From: Chara braunii
Lineage: Eukaryota > Streptophyta > Charophyceae > Charales > Characeae
Assembly: GCA_003427395.1 (NCBI GenBank)
Contig: BFEA01000010.1
Coordinates: 5,218,620-5,256,964 of the forward strand
Direction of reading: 5' to 3'
DNA: 38,345 bases
Position numbers and translations under genes: made by a program. The notes under the pieces are model-generated. The model worked only from the letters and a program-made list of their open reading frames with translations, did no database searches and was not told the DNA's origin. Below, one piece after another: positions 20,721 to 30,725 of the stretch. Each line of letters opens with the position of its first letter. The first letter of the stretch is position 1.

Positions 20721-21003
20721 ACCAACCGAAATGACCTTCAGTATCATGACATTCCCCTAGGATTAGACTGCGTATCTCTTCACTAGTTGGTATGCATAAC
20801 CTATCATGCACATCAGTCTTCTCAAAGAGCAATTCATCGACCATTCTATAATCAGGAACTTCCTGAGGTGTGGTATGCACCTTCTTTATCAACGTACTGT
20901 ACACGGGATCATCATCGTAGGCAGATCTAACCTTTTGCTGCCGGTCTGTGCCATTGTCCAGGTAAGTCACGATTGCACCAAAGAAATCTGCACGTCTGCT
21001 CAA
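20720..21003 (-). pseudogene. RNase H end and integrase zinc-binding domain
   Basis: The frame begins at 'MSRRADF', the end of the RNase H 'ALSRR' block, passes a linker, then reads 'DYRMVDELLFEK', 'LCIPTSEEIRSLILGECH' and 'GHFGW', the His-His half of the integrase HHCC zinc-binding domain. Past a stop it continues with 'RSYTWPDMKHD' and 'QVCQRNK'. One of the two expected Cys ligands before QRNK appears to be Phe. Position between RNase H and the integrase core fits the Ty3/gypsy domain order. Confidence 0.85.
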
Positions 21004-21384
21004 TGCATCAACAATGACATTGAACTTTCCCTTGACTGGTTTGAATTCAAAATCAAACTGGTGAATCTCCCCATCCCATCTAGTCAGTTAAGCAGTCATC
21101 CGGGCCTGGGTCTTCAACCAGCGCAGAGTCTCATGGTCTGCATATACCTTGAAGTGTCGCCCTATCAGGTAGTGTCGCCAGTGGTTTAAGGCCTACTTGA
21201 GGGCAAAGAGCTCACACTTATAAGTCGAGGCTACTACCTTCTCACTAGAGAGTAAACTTCACAGGCATGTACCCATTTCCATCATTCTTTTGGAGAACAA
21301 CACCAATGCTGTACTGGTTGGCATTGGTCATAACGACAAACGGTAAAGATGGGTTAGCTACTTTAAGTCCATCTTGAAGAAGTA
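21004..21384 (-). pseudogene. Ty3/gypsy RNase H segment
   Basis: The minus strand shows, across frames, 'PFVVMTNANQYSIGVVLQ' (start of RNase H, where the usual TDA catalytic Asp is Asn), 'YKCELFALK' with its Glu, 'NHWRHYLIGRHFKVYADHET' with an Asp, 'FDFEFKPVKGKFNVIVDALS' at the end. At least two in-frame stops are present. It abuts the truncated RT directly at about 21385, with no palm C-half or thumb in between. Confidence 0.83.
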
Positions 21385-21790
21385 CTTCAGGTCAATCTTG
21401 GAGAAGTACTGACACCCCTGCACCCTGTGTAAGAGATCATCAATCTCGGGCAACGGTTCAACATTCTCCGACCGTGATAGCATTCAATTCCCAGTAATCA
21501 ATGCACAAACGCAGTTCACCCTCGTTTGCATAAACAAAACTGGTGCACCGTACGGTGACAAACTGGGTTTTATCCACCCCTGCTCAATCAACTCATCTTT
21601 TTGCCTGCACTATTCATCCAACTCCTTGGGAGACATTCTATAAACAAGGCCCCTAGGAATCTTGCTATCGGTCTCTATCTCAATCCGGTGCTTGATCTCC
21701 CACTCTACCACTCCGGTTTGGGCTTTTCCCACATCAACAAACTTTTGAAACAGGTTTTCTACTTAGGGCCGTGTCTTGCCTTCACCCTTA
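21385..21790 (-). pseudogene. Ty3/gypsy reverse transcriptase, N-terminal half only
   Basis: On the minus strand I read 'YRMSPKELDE', 'ELIEQGWIKPSLSPYGAPVL', 'GELRLCIDYWELNA' (usually DYRELN), and 'LPEIDDLLHRVQGCQYFSKI' followed by 'DLKYFFK'. Immediately afterwards the sequence becomes RNase H. The YxDD catalytic motif, the rest of the palm and the thumb are absent, so an internal deletion has removed the polymerase centre. At least two in-frame stops also occur. Confidence 0.85.
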
Positions 21791-21929
21791 TTCTCTTCGC
21801 TCACCGGTCTCACATAGGTCACAAAGACCTGATCTTCCAACTTCTCTCTTGTCACGTGTCAGGCGAACGCAGGGGAACTCGTACAACAAATGGACAACTG
21901 GGATTCGAGACCAGACTAGTGGAACAACC

Positions 21930-22340
21930 TCATCTTCTTCTTGCTCTAGATGGGCTGGGCAGCCAGCACTCGTGCTCATCTAACTTGACATCTACCATGA
22001 CTGCTTCTCCCCAGTCTGTCCCTAAAATCAGGTCAAAGGGGAGGTTGTCCTCCACTAAGAGGGTCAGGGAAGGCATAACCTTCTCTACCTTCTTCACCTC
22101 CTCCAACCGGAAGTATGCCTTGATCACCTCGGCATATTCCTCCAAGCGCATCTCACGATTGTTGACCAGTCCACTCACTACCGACTCTCTCAACTTTTGC
22201 ACCTTCATTCCTAGATGCAATTTTCTAAGTCTTTTCCTATTAATAAAACTACGTGTAGAGCCACTATTCACTAAGGCTCCTACTCATGCCTGACTAATCT
22301 CTACATCTCCCGAAATAGGTTGCCCTCTTCTCTTCTTCAT
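21930..22340 (-). pseudogene. Ty3/gypsy retropepsin-like protease
   Basis: The aspartic protease releases Gag and Pol proteins. The frame 22271-21930 begins at 'MNSGSTRSFINRKRL', where the catalytic DSG/DTG Asp is replaced by Asn, and later has 'PFDLILGTDWGEAV', the conserved second block of this family. Reading frame upstream of the Met, interrupted by a stop, continues to about 22340 with 'ISGDVEISQA', so the Met is internal and not the start. Upstream of about 22405 the sequence changes to the LTR-PBS tandem, so gag of this element is missing. Confidence 0.85.
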
Positions 22341-22405
22341 TTTGGCCTACACGGGGCGAAGAGTGATCAACTCATCACCAAAGCCTGCGAGGGAACCGCC
22401 TAGAC

Positions 22406-22899
22406 AGACCCCAACACAAGTGGTCTTTGTACAGCCATCTAGGCGGGGGCCTTCATCAGTCTCTGTCATTTGGGACTTCAAACAGGAGGGTGTCGGTTCA
22501 GCGCGCGCTTCTAGTTTGTGTACGCCTGAAGTCCCAGTATGCAGCGGACCTCTATCTGCCCTGGCCTATAGTCAGGGCCTATTCCGCTATTTGCCTGTTT
22601 GGCCTGTGGGACCAGGCCGTGGCCTCACCCCACAGGTCGTGTGCTGTTTCAGTCCAGTCCAGTCCTGCCCGGTACCACTATCGGTACCAGTCCAGTCCAG
22701 CCCAGGCCAGTCAGTCCGCTGGGGTATACTCCAACTGCAGTCTGTATTCTGATTCCTTTTGCATTTGCACACTTTGGAGTACGTGCGTGTTGAGTCTGCG
22801 TCGGAGTTGCATTGTCCCTTCCAGCTCCATCTCCATCTCCTACTTCCTCAACCCTCCGTGTTGATCCTGACGGACCACCATCTCGGCGGGTCCGTCACA
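22406..22899 (+). repeat. LTR-like unit 1
   Basis: About 490 bp, nearly duplicated at 23383-23871 (offset 972-977 bp). It ends in ...CCGTCACA, one base before a primer-binding site, as an LTR does. A TG start is ambiguous: TGTACA at 22428 is the best candidate, with 22 bases of shared sequence lying before it. Contains 'ccatctaggcggggg' and a GGTACC/CAGTCCAG-rich stretch. Confidence 0.75.
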
Positions 22900-22900
22900 C

Positions 22901-22912
22901 TGGTATCAGAGC
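22901..22912 (+). other. Primer-binding site 1 (initiator tRNA-Met type)
   Basis: TGGTATCAGAGC, one base after the LTR-like unit. It matches the complement of the 3' end of plant initiator tRNA-Met, the standard primer of many plant LTR retrotransposons. Confidence 0.88.
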
Positions 22913-23382
22913 GGGAACGGTCCCCGCTCCAACCCGCCCTCCCTCCCGTAACAAAGGAAAATTGTTGTAATCCCGATAGCGGGATTTAGCGGGATTTTCA
23001 GGGCGGAAACGACGAGCAGAAACGACGAAAAACAGCGAGAAAAAAAAAGCAGCAGCATGGAGAGGCGTTCACGTGGCAAAAAAGAAGATTGTCGGCACGA
23101 CACGCACGCGCGCCACGTGCCCATGCTGCCCCGCCCCACCCCGCTCCCGAATTATATATCATCAAGATCCGGGATGCTGCAACTGCCAGGGTTTGAACCT
23201 GGCAAGTTGCCACTCATGTGCGTGCATGGCCAGTGTCGTAACACACTGGCCAAAGCCACAATCTAAGCTGATACCGTGGCTCGCTGATGTTGAAGTGCCA
23301 CGTAAGCTATTTACCCCCCCCGTCGGCGAGCGGCGAGCAGCCTGCGGCACGACAGCTATTTGCCCCCCCCCGCCCCTTAAAG
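22913..23382 (+). mobile_element. Short internal region between two LTR-like units
   Basis: About 470 bp with no coding capacity, lying between PBS 1 and LTR-like unit 2. LTR-PBS-short internal-LTR is the layout of TRIM-type non-autonomous retrotransposons. A second internal region of the same family follows the second unit, so the locus is a tandem rather than a simple insertion. A purine-rich tract, expected just before a 3' LTR, is not evident: the sequence there is C-rich, with only 'aaagaga' next to the unit. Confidence 0.65.
23160..23262 (-). other. tRNA-like (SINE-like) segment, copy 1
   Basis: On the minus strand 'tggccagtgtgtta' resembles a pol III A box and 'ggttcaaaccc' matches the B box. 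The B box sits in the loop of a perfect stem (23184-23190/23198-23204), like a T arm. The A-box part is a perfect 8-bp hairpin (23228-23235/23244-23251). It does not fold as a normal complete tRNA, so I call it tRNA-derived and not a tRNA gene. Confidence 0.5.
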
Positions 23383-23871
23383 AGACCCCAACACAAGCGG
23401 TCTTTGTACAACCATCTAGGCGGGGGCCTTCATCAGTCTCTGTCGTTTGGGACTTCAAACACAAGGGTGTTTGTTCAGCGCGCGCTTCTAGTCTGTGAAC
23501 GCCTGAAGTCCCAGTATGCAGCGGGCCTCTATCTGCCCTGGCCTACAGCTAGGGCCTATTCGGCTATTTCCTGTTCGGCCTGTGGGACCAGGCCGTGGCC
23601 TGACCCCACAGGCCGTGTGCTGTTTCAGTCCAATCCAGTCCTGCTCGGTACCACTGTTGGTACCAGTCCAGTCCAGTCCAGTCAGTCCGCTAGGGTATAC
23701 CCCAGCTGCAGTTTGTATTCTGATTCATTCTGCATTTGCAAACTTTGGAGTACGTGCGTGTTGAGTCTGCGTCGGAACTGCGTTGTCCTTTTTCAGCTCC
23801 ATCTCCATCTCCTCCTTCCTCAACCTTTCGTGTTGATCCTGACGGACCGCCATCCCGACAGGTCCGTCACA
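23383..23871 (+). repeat. LTR-like unit 2
   Basis: A second copy of the unit at 22406-22899, with scattered substitutions and a few small indels. It ends in GTCCGTCACA directly before PBS 2. Confidence 0.75.
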
Positions 23872-23872
23872 C

Positions 23873-23884
23873 TGGTATCAGAGC
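23873..23884 (+). other. Primer-binding site 2 (initiator tRNA-Met type)
   Basis: TGGTATCAGAGC, identical to PBS 1 and in the same relation to its LTR-like unit. Confidence 0.88.
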
Positions 23885-24360
23885 AGGAACGGTCCCCACT
23901 CCAACCCGCCCTCCCTCCCGTAACAGAGGGAAATTGCTGTAATCCCGATAGCGGGATTTAGCGAGATTTAGCGGGATTTTCAGGGTGGAAACAATGAGCA
24001 GAAACGACGAAAAACAGCGAGAAAAAAAAAAACAGCAGCGTGGAGAGGCGGACATGTGGCAAAAAATGAGACTGTCGGCACAACGCGGACGCGCNCCACG
24101 TGCCCACGCTGCCCCGCCCCGCCCCGCCCCCGAATTATATATCATCAAGATCCGGGATGCTGCTGCTGTCAGGGTTTGAACCTGACCAACTGTCACTCAT
24201 GTGCGTGCGTGACCAGTGCCTTAACACACTGGCCAAAGCCACAATCTAAGTTGATACTGTGGCTCGCTGCTGTTGAAGAAGTGCCACGACAACTATTTAC
24301 ACCCCCCGGCCCCCCCATTGGCGAGCGGCGAGCAGCTTACGGCACGACAACTATTTGCTC
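23885..24360 (+). mobile_element. Second internal region of the tandem element
   Basis: Homologous to 22913-23382, including 'gcgggatttagcg', the A-rich 'acgacgaaaaacagcgagaaa' part, 'gaattatatatcatcaag' and the C-rich end near 24360. No third LTR-like unit follows; sequence after about 24365 is different. One N at 24095. Confidence 0.7.
24157..24246 (-). other. tRNA-like (SINE-like) segment, copy 2
   Basis: Same layout as copy 1. The T-arm-like stem is GTCAGG/CCTGAC (24168-24173/24181-24186) where copy 1 has GCCAGG/CCTGGC, a compensatory pair change. In the A-box hairpin one pair is G:U if read as minus-strand RNA but A:C on the plus strand, which favours a minus-strand transcript. Confidence 0.5.
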
Positions 24361-24364
24361 CCCC

Positions 24365-25150
24365 CCCGTGGTCGTGGGTGTTGGCGCCTGCGCACGTGGC
24401 TGGTATCTGGTGCCTATCTGCAGTGCCACGTGGCAGCTTGCTGTGGATCTTGAAGACCCCCCTGGCTAGGGGGCTGCACTACAGTGACATCTGGGTGGCT
24501 CATCAAGATCTAAGCCCACCCCAGATTTTTCCAATTGCAGTGACATCAGGCCAGCAACATCTTGAACGCCAAGATCCTATGGATCTCGGTAGTGCTCTGC
24601 TCTTGGCCACCCAAGAGCTTGGTATCACCATCCTACCCACTAACCTATTCTCCCCCAACCCCTTTTTTCTCCCCCCCCATCATCTAATCATCCTTTCTAA
24701 CCCTACCACTACTCCCTCCTCCTACCTCCCTCTTCACTCATCTTCCACAACCTTTTTTCTCTCCTCTCCTCCCCACTTACCATCTTCTACAAATCTCATC
24801 TACTCCTCTCCACCTTTTCCATATCCTTCTCTCCCATTCTACCACCCTCCTCTCCCTCTTCCCCCCCCAACTACGACCCCATAATCTCCCCCATCTCCCA
24901 CTTCACTCTTTCTCTCTCTCTCACCTATTTCTCTCTTTCTTCATCACTCTTCCATCCCCTTGCCCCCCAAACTTCGAATTTTTCTGTTTTTCTTTTTTTG
25001 TCTTTCTCATTGATTTAATAATTCGAATTATCTTATTCCCCACCTTCTTTTCTCATTTTCTGATTTATTTTATTTTATTTTTTATTTATTTTGAAAATTC
25101 GAATTTCTTTGCGGCACCCTCAAATTTGATTAGGACTTAGTCATTTTTGC
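24365..25150. other. Gene-less C/T-rich leader-like DNA
   Basis: Includes a repeated 'cagtgacatc' (24481 and 24538) and a long C/T-rich stretch 24640-25000 followed by AT-rich DNA. No protein or RNA gene seen. Orientation and position suggest it precedes the plus-strand gag remnant. Confidence 0.5.
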
Positions 25151-25159
25151 CTTCGGCAC

Positions 25160-25515
25160 ACATTCTGACCCCGTGTGGGTAACGAAATGCTGCCGAAATT
25201 TTCTGTTTTTTTTTTCATACTCAGTATTTTTCAGCACATTTTGACCCCTTGGGGGTAGCGAAGAGCTAGCAAAATCTTCTCATTTTACTTAGCCTTTCTT
25301 TTTGACGGCACACTTCGACCCCATGGGGGTAACGAAATGTTGCCAATTTTTTTTTAAAATCCAACACTTATTTTCTCTTCACCTCCTCATCTACTTATTT
25401 ATTTATTTATTTTTCTGAAAATTATAATTTGCGGCATTGTAAAACTTAGTGTGCTTCTCTTAGTCTCTCCTTCCTCTTTGCACCTTTGTGACCCCATTGG
25501 GGTAGGAAAATGCTG
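25160..25515. repeat. Four small-hairpin units followed by TGCTGCC
   Basis: Near 25168, 25244, 25318 and 25491 a short stem of type ACCC(C)/(G)GGGT with a 2-5 base loop is followed by 'aacgaaatgctgccgaaatt' or a close variant. Spacing is 70-170 bp with T-rich spacers. The same hairpin-plus-GCTGCCGAAATT pattern recurs at 31.93-32.43 kb. Confidence 0.8.
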
Positions 25516-25577
25516 CCAAAAATTCCAAAAAAATGAATATTATTTCTCTTCTCACCTTTTGCTTATTTCTTTCTTTC

Positions 25578-25579
<2 letters not shown>

Positions 25580-25610
<31 letters not shown>

Positions 25611-25611
25611 T
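25580..25611. repeat. (TTA)n microsatellite
   Basis: About ten TTA/ATT triplets within AT-rich leader-like DNA. Confidence 0.95.
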
Positions 25612-25699
25612 TATCTCGAAATTTCACTGTTTATTTTATTTTCTCTCCCCCTTCCCTCCATGGTTACTATCTTCTTTTCTTGATTAGGTGGCTGCTACC

Positions 25700-25775
25700 C
25701 TACCCTAACCACCCAAACCCCGATTAGGGTTTTCTTAGGGTTTTTCTAGGGTTTTTCTAGGGTTTAGGGTTCTCC
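25700..25775. repeat. TAGGG-type repeats / telo-box cluster
   Basis: Four to six imperfect copies of 'tttttctaggg' plus 'tttagggtt' and 'ccctaaccaccc'. AAACCCTAG-like telo-boxes are common in plant 5' leaders, and the block lies a few hundred bases before the gag remnant. It could also be a small interstitial telomere-like insertion. Confidence 0.7.
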
Positions 25776-26116
25776 TAACCCCCCTCCTCTTCCGCTTCCT
25801 TTCGCCGGGCACCCTAGACCCGAACGGCTCCTCTCCCTTCGAGCGGATTCGCACCACCATCTCACGCGCGACCCGCTGGTCACGGAGTGAGCCGACTCAC
25901 AATTACCGACTTCGCTCCGGCAGTCCACTCCCTCTCACCGGTGGTCCCCTATCCCCATGCCATAACCCATCTCCTTCCCCACCTTTTTCTCCACCTCCCG
26001 CCATGTCTACCCCCATGCATCCACTACCCACGGACGGGGCTAGAGCTGAGGAGATCGTCGCGGCGCCCTCCGTTTCTTAGGGGCGCACCCAATCGACGGT
26101 CCAGGGTCAACACTTT

Positions 26117-28075
26117 GTGGACCCCACGGACCTTCGCGCTATTCTTGCGTCCCTCCTTGCACCTCTGGAAGCGCGCCTCGATGCGCTTGCACCCTTGGAG
26201 AGGCAAGTCAATGCGCTCGCCCTTCAAGTTCACTGCCTCAAGGGTTCTCCTTATCGCTCTCCCCACCGCTCTCAAACCTCATTCCCTATCGACTCAGAGT
26301 CCGGCTCTCCACGACTCCAGAGACGGAGACGTGGTGGTTCGTCCTCCTCCACGGGCCAGGTCCAACACTTCCCCTCCCAGTGGTGAGTGTTACTGCCGCC
26401 TAGACCATTTCGTCTGTTGTGGCATATTCATTGGCCCCCACCGCTCCCTCCGCCCCGGTCGCTTCGGCCACTTCCTCATGTGTTGTCGCCCAGATACCGG
26501 TATCTGGCCAGGGAGTTTCATCTACCCACCCCGGTGCTGTTCCCCAGCTTCCTGCACCGGTCGCAACACTACGGCCCGGAGTTCTTCCTCCTCCCGCTAG
26601 GGTACTCTCTCCGCCTCCTCCACCTCCGACCCCGCGCACCCAGTGGGTGGCTACCCTACAGGCCACTGTGGCGTAACTCCAGTTGGAGATTCTCTCCCTG
26701 ATACAGCCTCACCCTGCACAGGGTGCTCACCCTTCTTCTTCTTATATCGCCCCTCCCACCTCTGTCTTGCCGGCTCGTTTCCCTCAACCGGCTCCACCCC
26801 CTCTACCCTCCTATCTCGCTACTCCATCACAGTTGGTTGCAGTCGTTGCCTCCACGTCTGTTGGACCTTCCACCAACAGCCCCGACCCACAGCCTACCAC
26901 CACTTTTACCTCTGCACCGACCTTGACATTTGCCGCTGCAGTGCAGGCCCATCAACCTCTCTCCCCTCGCCGTCAGCATAGCAGTCTCACCCTTGTGCGT
27001 CTGTCGGACATACCCGACTACGATGGTACAATGCGTATGTCGCACTGGTTGCAGGCTGCCACACGTGCACTGACACTGACTAACACTGGTCAGGAGTTGT
27101 GGTGTTCCTCGCTCGCAACTAAATTGCGAGGCAGCGAGTTCTCCACATGGGAGAACTATTATTCACATCGTACTCGCTCTGGTGAGGCTCCTACTCTCAC
27201 GGATTTGACCGCCTTCCTCGATGACCGCTACGACACTCTCCACGATGCAACCGACGCCCTAGATTGGGTCACCCAAATGCAGTGGCGCGGGTCCCCCGCA
27301 CCACCCGATCTTGAGCGTCACATTAGAGTGTTTCAAGACGCCCGCCTCATTTGCGATGAGGCACTCCTACCTGAGGTCCTTTTGACCAACAGGTTCGTAG
27401 TCAGTCTCACGACTGACTACCGCATCGAGCTCTGGTGACAGAGCTTCGCCTCCTCAGAGCAGGCCTACGAGGCTGCTCGACAGTACCAGAAGATGCGGAA
27501 TCGCTTCTCCGACACCCCATCTTCTTCGCGATCCACCGTCGCCGCCACCCAGCCACGTGGTGCTACTAGCGGTCGATCCTCCTTCATCGACTGCTTTCGC
27601 CGACCAGCTTGACCTTGAGCGCCATCCTCTCGGCGCTACAATTCTAAGGAGTACGGCGAGGACGCCTCGGCTGAGCTTGACGCTACCCTTGGGGATGCCC
27701 CCGAGGATATCGAGCTCCGAGATGTCATCCCGTATCACTTGGATGACGACATTGTCCTGGTGGCCGAGCGCCTGCAGATGGCCATGTCCGCCATGGGTTG
27801 TGCGTGCAGTTGGGTTGCACAGGTTGGCGCCCTCACGTTCACGATCCTCAGATAGACCTCCCACATGGTTTTGTCCTCCTTGCGGAGCTCTATCCCCTGA
27901 GGAGCGCGCCGCCCTCGAGGCCCGTCGCGGCTGCCTTCGTTGCCGCCAGAATGGACACACCTCCTCACGGTGTCCATACCATGCCGCCCTCGATCGACAC
28001 TATGCTGACATCTCTCGTCAGCACCGCTCTCAGTTTTCCTTTGGCCCCGCCTCGCCAGCGTCACCCAGCTAGCCA
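26117..28075 (+). pseudogene. Ty3/gypsy gag remnant with CCHC knuckle
   Basis: Gag forms the particle that packages element RNA. A likely start is Met 26117, opening with a helical heptad-like stretch ('LAPLEARLDALAPLERQVNA'). The capsid-like domain is readable in another frame from about 26970 to 27435: 'LSDIPDYDGTMRMSHWLQ', 'LWCSSLATKLRGSEFSTWEN', 'LTAFLDDRYDTLHDATDALD'. A TGA at 27436-27438 interrupts it, after which 'SSEQAYEAARQYQKMRNRF' continues in frame. A well-formed zinc knuckle CLRCRQNGHTSSRC (C-x2-C-x4-H-x4-C) is encoded at 27932-27973 in a further register. At least two frameshifts and one stop make it non-functional. Protease and RT remnants follow on the same strand. The capsid call rests on pattern and context. 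Confidence 0.78.
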
Positions 28076-28324
28076 CGGTGCAGTGTACTGCTGAGGCCTT
28101 GCACGTAGCCGGCTTCCCGACCACCGAGTCGGGTTTTGCCCCCTTGGCTACCCGACCAAAGGATCCTCAGGACATGACAGACGCAGTTCCCTCAGTCCCA
28201 CCACCTGTCGAGGTACCGTCTACCTCACAGCAGACCGCCGCATCGAGTCCTTCCTCTCTGAGGCTCCCGACGCGTCGCGACGTTCGCACAGCTCGTTGTA
28301 AACATCCTGCGTCGTCTTCTCGCT

Positions 28325-28760
28325 ATGCTCTCTGACCCTGATCGCACCCTCCCCATCATTCCTATTCGCCTGTGGACATTTATGAGGGTGTATCGCACTT
28401 TATGGGACTCCGACTCGCAGGGAGACTTCGTTCACCCTCGCGTGGTTGAGGAAGCTCGCCTAGCTACCTCCGAGTCTCGCTCTCCTATCTCCGTTACCCT
28501 CGGAGATAACAAGATGCAGCGCTTCTTCGATCAGACAGTCCCTGACCTCCACTTCTCCCTCACCCTCTAGCCATAGGATAGTACCCAGGCCGAATGGGCG
28601 ACCAAGACCCTCGTTCTCAAATTGAAGTGTGGTCAGACCCATCGAGTCCCCTTCATTGGAACCACGGGCGACACCCCACCCGACCTACCTCCTAGGATCC
28701 TTGTTCCTCTGCGTCTCACCCAGACATCGTCTTCACTTCTCCTCGTCAGTTTGCTCACTT
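28325..28760 (+). pseudogene. Ty3/gypsy protease remnant
   Basis: The stretch 'TLWDSDSQGDFVHPRVVEEA' at about 28388-28447 matches the retropepsin active-site region LVDSGAxxNFV; the Asp at 28406 is kept but the Gly after DS is Asp. It is followed by 'ISVTLGDNKMQRF', typical of the next strand. A TAG at 28568-28570 ends the frame, and recognisable sequence continues weakly. It lies between the CCHC knuckle and RT remnants, the expected order. Confidence 0.72.
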
Positions 28761-29039
28761 CATATGATAGGAGGATGTCACGTTCTACTCAGTAAACGTC
28801 ATGGATCTTCTTCGCTACGATCCACTTTGCCCCGAGGTTGAGCTTATCTCATTGGAGCCTGATCCCCTTCACCCTTCCTCCATCTTCGCGGCTCCCATCT
28901 CCACATCCACCCGTTAGCCTGCGGATACCCCTTCGACGTCCCAGGTCCCTGTACCGTCGACTGTCGAGTCCACTCATATTCTCGTGCTGACGTAGACGCT
29001 AAGGAACTGATGCGGTTCACGACCGACTTAGAGCCCTCT

Positions 29040-29195
29040 GTTCCCGATTTGATTCGAGAGTACCACGATGTTTTTCCCCCGTATTTCTCATACAGTGAGA
29101 TTCCTCCCATGCGAGGTGTTAAGCATTCTATCCAGCTCGTGCCTGACTATCGTACCTCCACGTTCTAGCGGGAGATTCAGTCGCTCCTGGCACAT
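29040..29195 (+). pseudogene. Ty3/gypsy reverse transcriptase, extreme N-terminus only
   Basis: The frame starting at 29049 reads 'LIREYHDVFPPYFSYSEIPP' then 'MRGVKHSIQLVPDYRTSTF' before a TAG. This is the RT entry block (DVF...LPP.R...H.I.L.PG). Nothing of the RT palm, RNase H or integrase follows on this strand; similarity stops near 29195, so pol is truncated there. Confidence 0.75.
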
Positions 29196-29199
29196 TCGG

Positions 29200-30720
29200 T
29201 GAGCCAAGCGAAAGGTTGCGTGGTGGAAACGAGCATGGACGACGGGCGTATATTTGTGTGTTTTAGCTGGGGAGTCATTCAATTTTTGCACAACTTCTCG
29301 GAGGAGCAGCGTAAGACAAGAGGCGGAACAGGGGACATACCTGTTGAATGGTGCTTGGCTCATCCGGGCGATGGAATAGCGAGAGGTCAGCCTCGCGGTT
29401 GAAAGCTTACCTGTGGGCGGTGCATGTAGCAGAAGGGTCATCCAACCCTGTTCGCTTGTTTGTGGAAGTAGCCTCTGCCTGTTGCTATGCAACTGCGATT
29501 GGAGAGGCACACGTATCTCCTAATCTTCGTGGAAGATTCATTTGATTTTGCCGAGCTAATTGGAGGGGCAACAACAGCGTCATTGTGTGACACTGCATCC
29601 TGGACCTGTTGCTACTGACCAACGGCCTGTTGTACCCCTGCCTCTAGCATCGAACTGTTGGTGTATCTACTGCTGCATATGCCTTGGTTACTAGGGCATC
29701 GTAGAGGAGCTATAAGGGCGGCTTTGAAGGGTACCGTTGTTAAGGAGAGGTTTGAAGTAAGACTGTACTTCTGTTGGTTGCCTGCTGGCTCGGATGCTAC
29801 TCGGTCCGGTGCCCGATGTTGCTGATTGTGCGTTGCCGAGCGTCTACTGAGCTTGCTGCAGCATAGCGCTGCGCTTCTTGACGGGAGTTGCTAGCCGCTG
29901 GGTTTTTACTGTGCGGCACTGCAGCTGCTGTTGTTGGGAACAACCTGCTGTGGCGACGGCTCGCGACTGCTGCACGCTGCAACATTGTGCCCAACACGTT
30001 AAGCAAGCTGCAACAGACCAATCACGAAAGTGCAGACTGACGTGTGGCTGGTGCACCTTGGATTGCGAGTTCGACAGGGCGCCATGATAGTGCTTGTGAA
30101 AGGGGTTATTGTTGCAGACTAGGAGATTGTCAGAGGGGTGGCTTCAACAATTTGACTCAGAGTTTGACCAAGTCGCTGAGCGTTTGGCTATCATTGCGGA
30201 ACCCTCAGGCGAGTGAAGGTATCAAGGCCCTCTCCTGGGAGCTGAGTTGTCCCCCTCTTGTATCTCGAGAGTCTCAAACCCCTTATCCTCTGCCCTTCTT
30301 ACTCTAAGAGTCTAAGTCTAGTCCTGATTTGAGAGAAAGGCGGCAGGTGGGATTGCAACCCGTAGGACCGCAGCAAGACTCTGTAGGGAGTCGTCCCACC
30401 AATTGCGAGAGCTCTGCTGGAACTCAGGAGGAGTTATGGAGGCAGGAAATTAAAAGGTAACCACCCATCTCCCTCTATATACCCAGTTATAACCCTCATC
30501 TGTACGTCTCACTATGTTTGACTGAGTGCGTTGCATGTATTCTATATTAATTCTGGGTTTGACTTCAGGATACAAACCAGGCTTAAATAAAGGAATATGT
30601 GCAGAATTTCAGTTTCAGTTTTGTTGTTTGACTAAAAGCAGATTGTAAAAAGGGAATGCATCTGGGGGGAAACTGGGAGGAAGGCAGTATTGCTTTAAAG
30701 TTTGACTGGGTCATTAAGGT
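29200..30720. other. Gene-less interval
   Basis: Only short frames without recognised domains. The first 400 bases have GC content similar to the gag remnant; 29820-30010 is rich in 'gctgctg'/'tgctgca' words. From about 30450 the sequence is AT-richer and leads into the hairpin array. No RNA gene was recognised. Confidence 0.5.
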
Positions 30721-30725
30721 TTGGA

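Noticed and set aside
22587-22772. Small frames in the CAGTCCAG-rich part of the LTR-like units
   Set aside because: They are repeat translations present in both units with frame differences, and there is no domain.
23160-23262. Genuine tRNA gene on the minus strand
   Set aside because: A- and B-box words are present, but the acceptor and anticodon arms do not form, and the segment is duplicated within a retroelement.
24628-24645. Primer-binding site at 'cttggtatcacc'
   Set aside because: Only TGGTATCA matches; the following GAGC is missing and no LTR end lies beside it.
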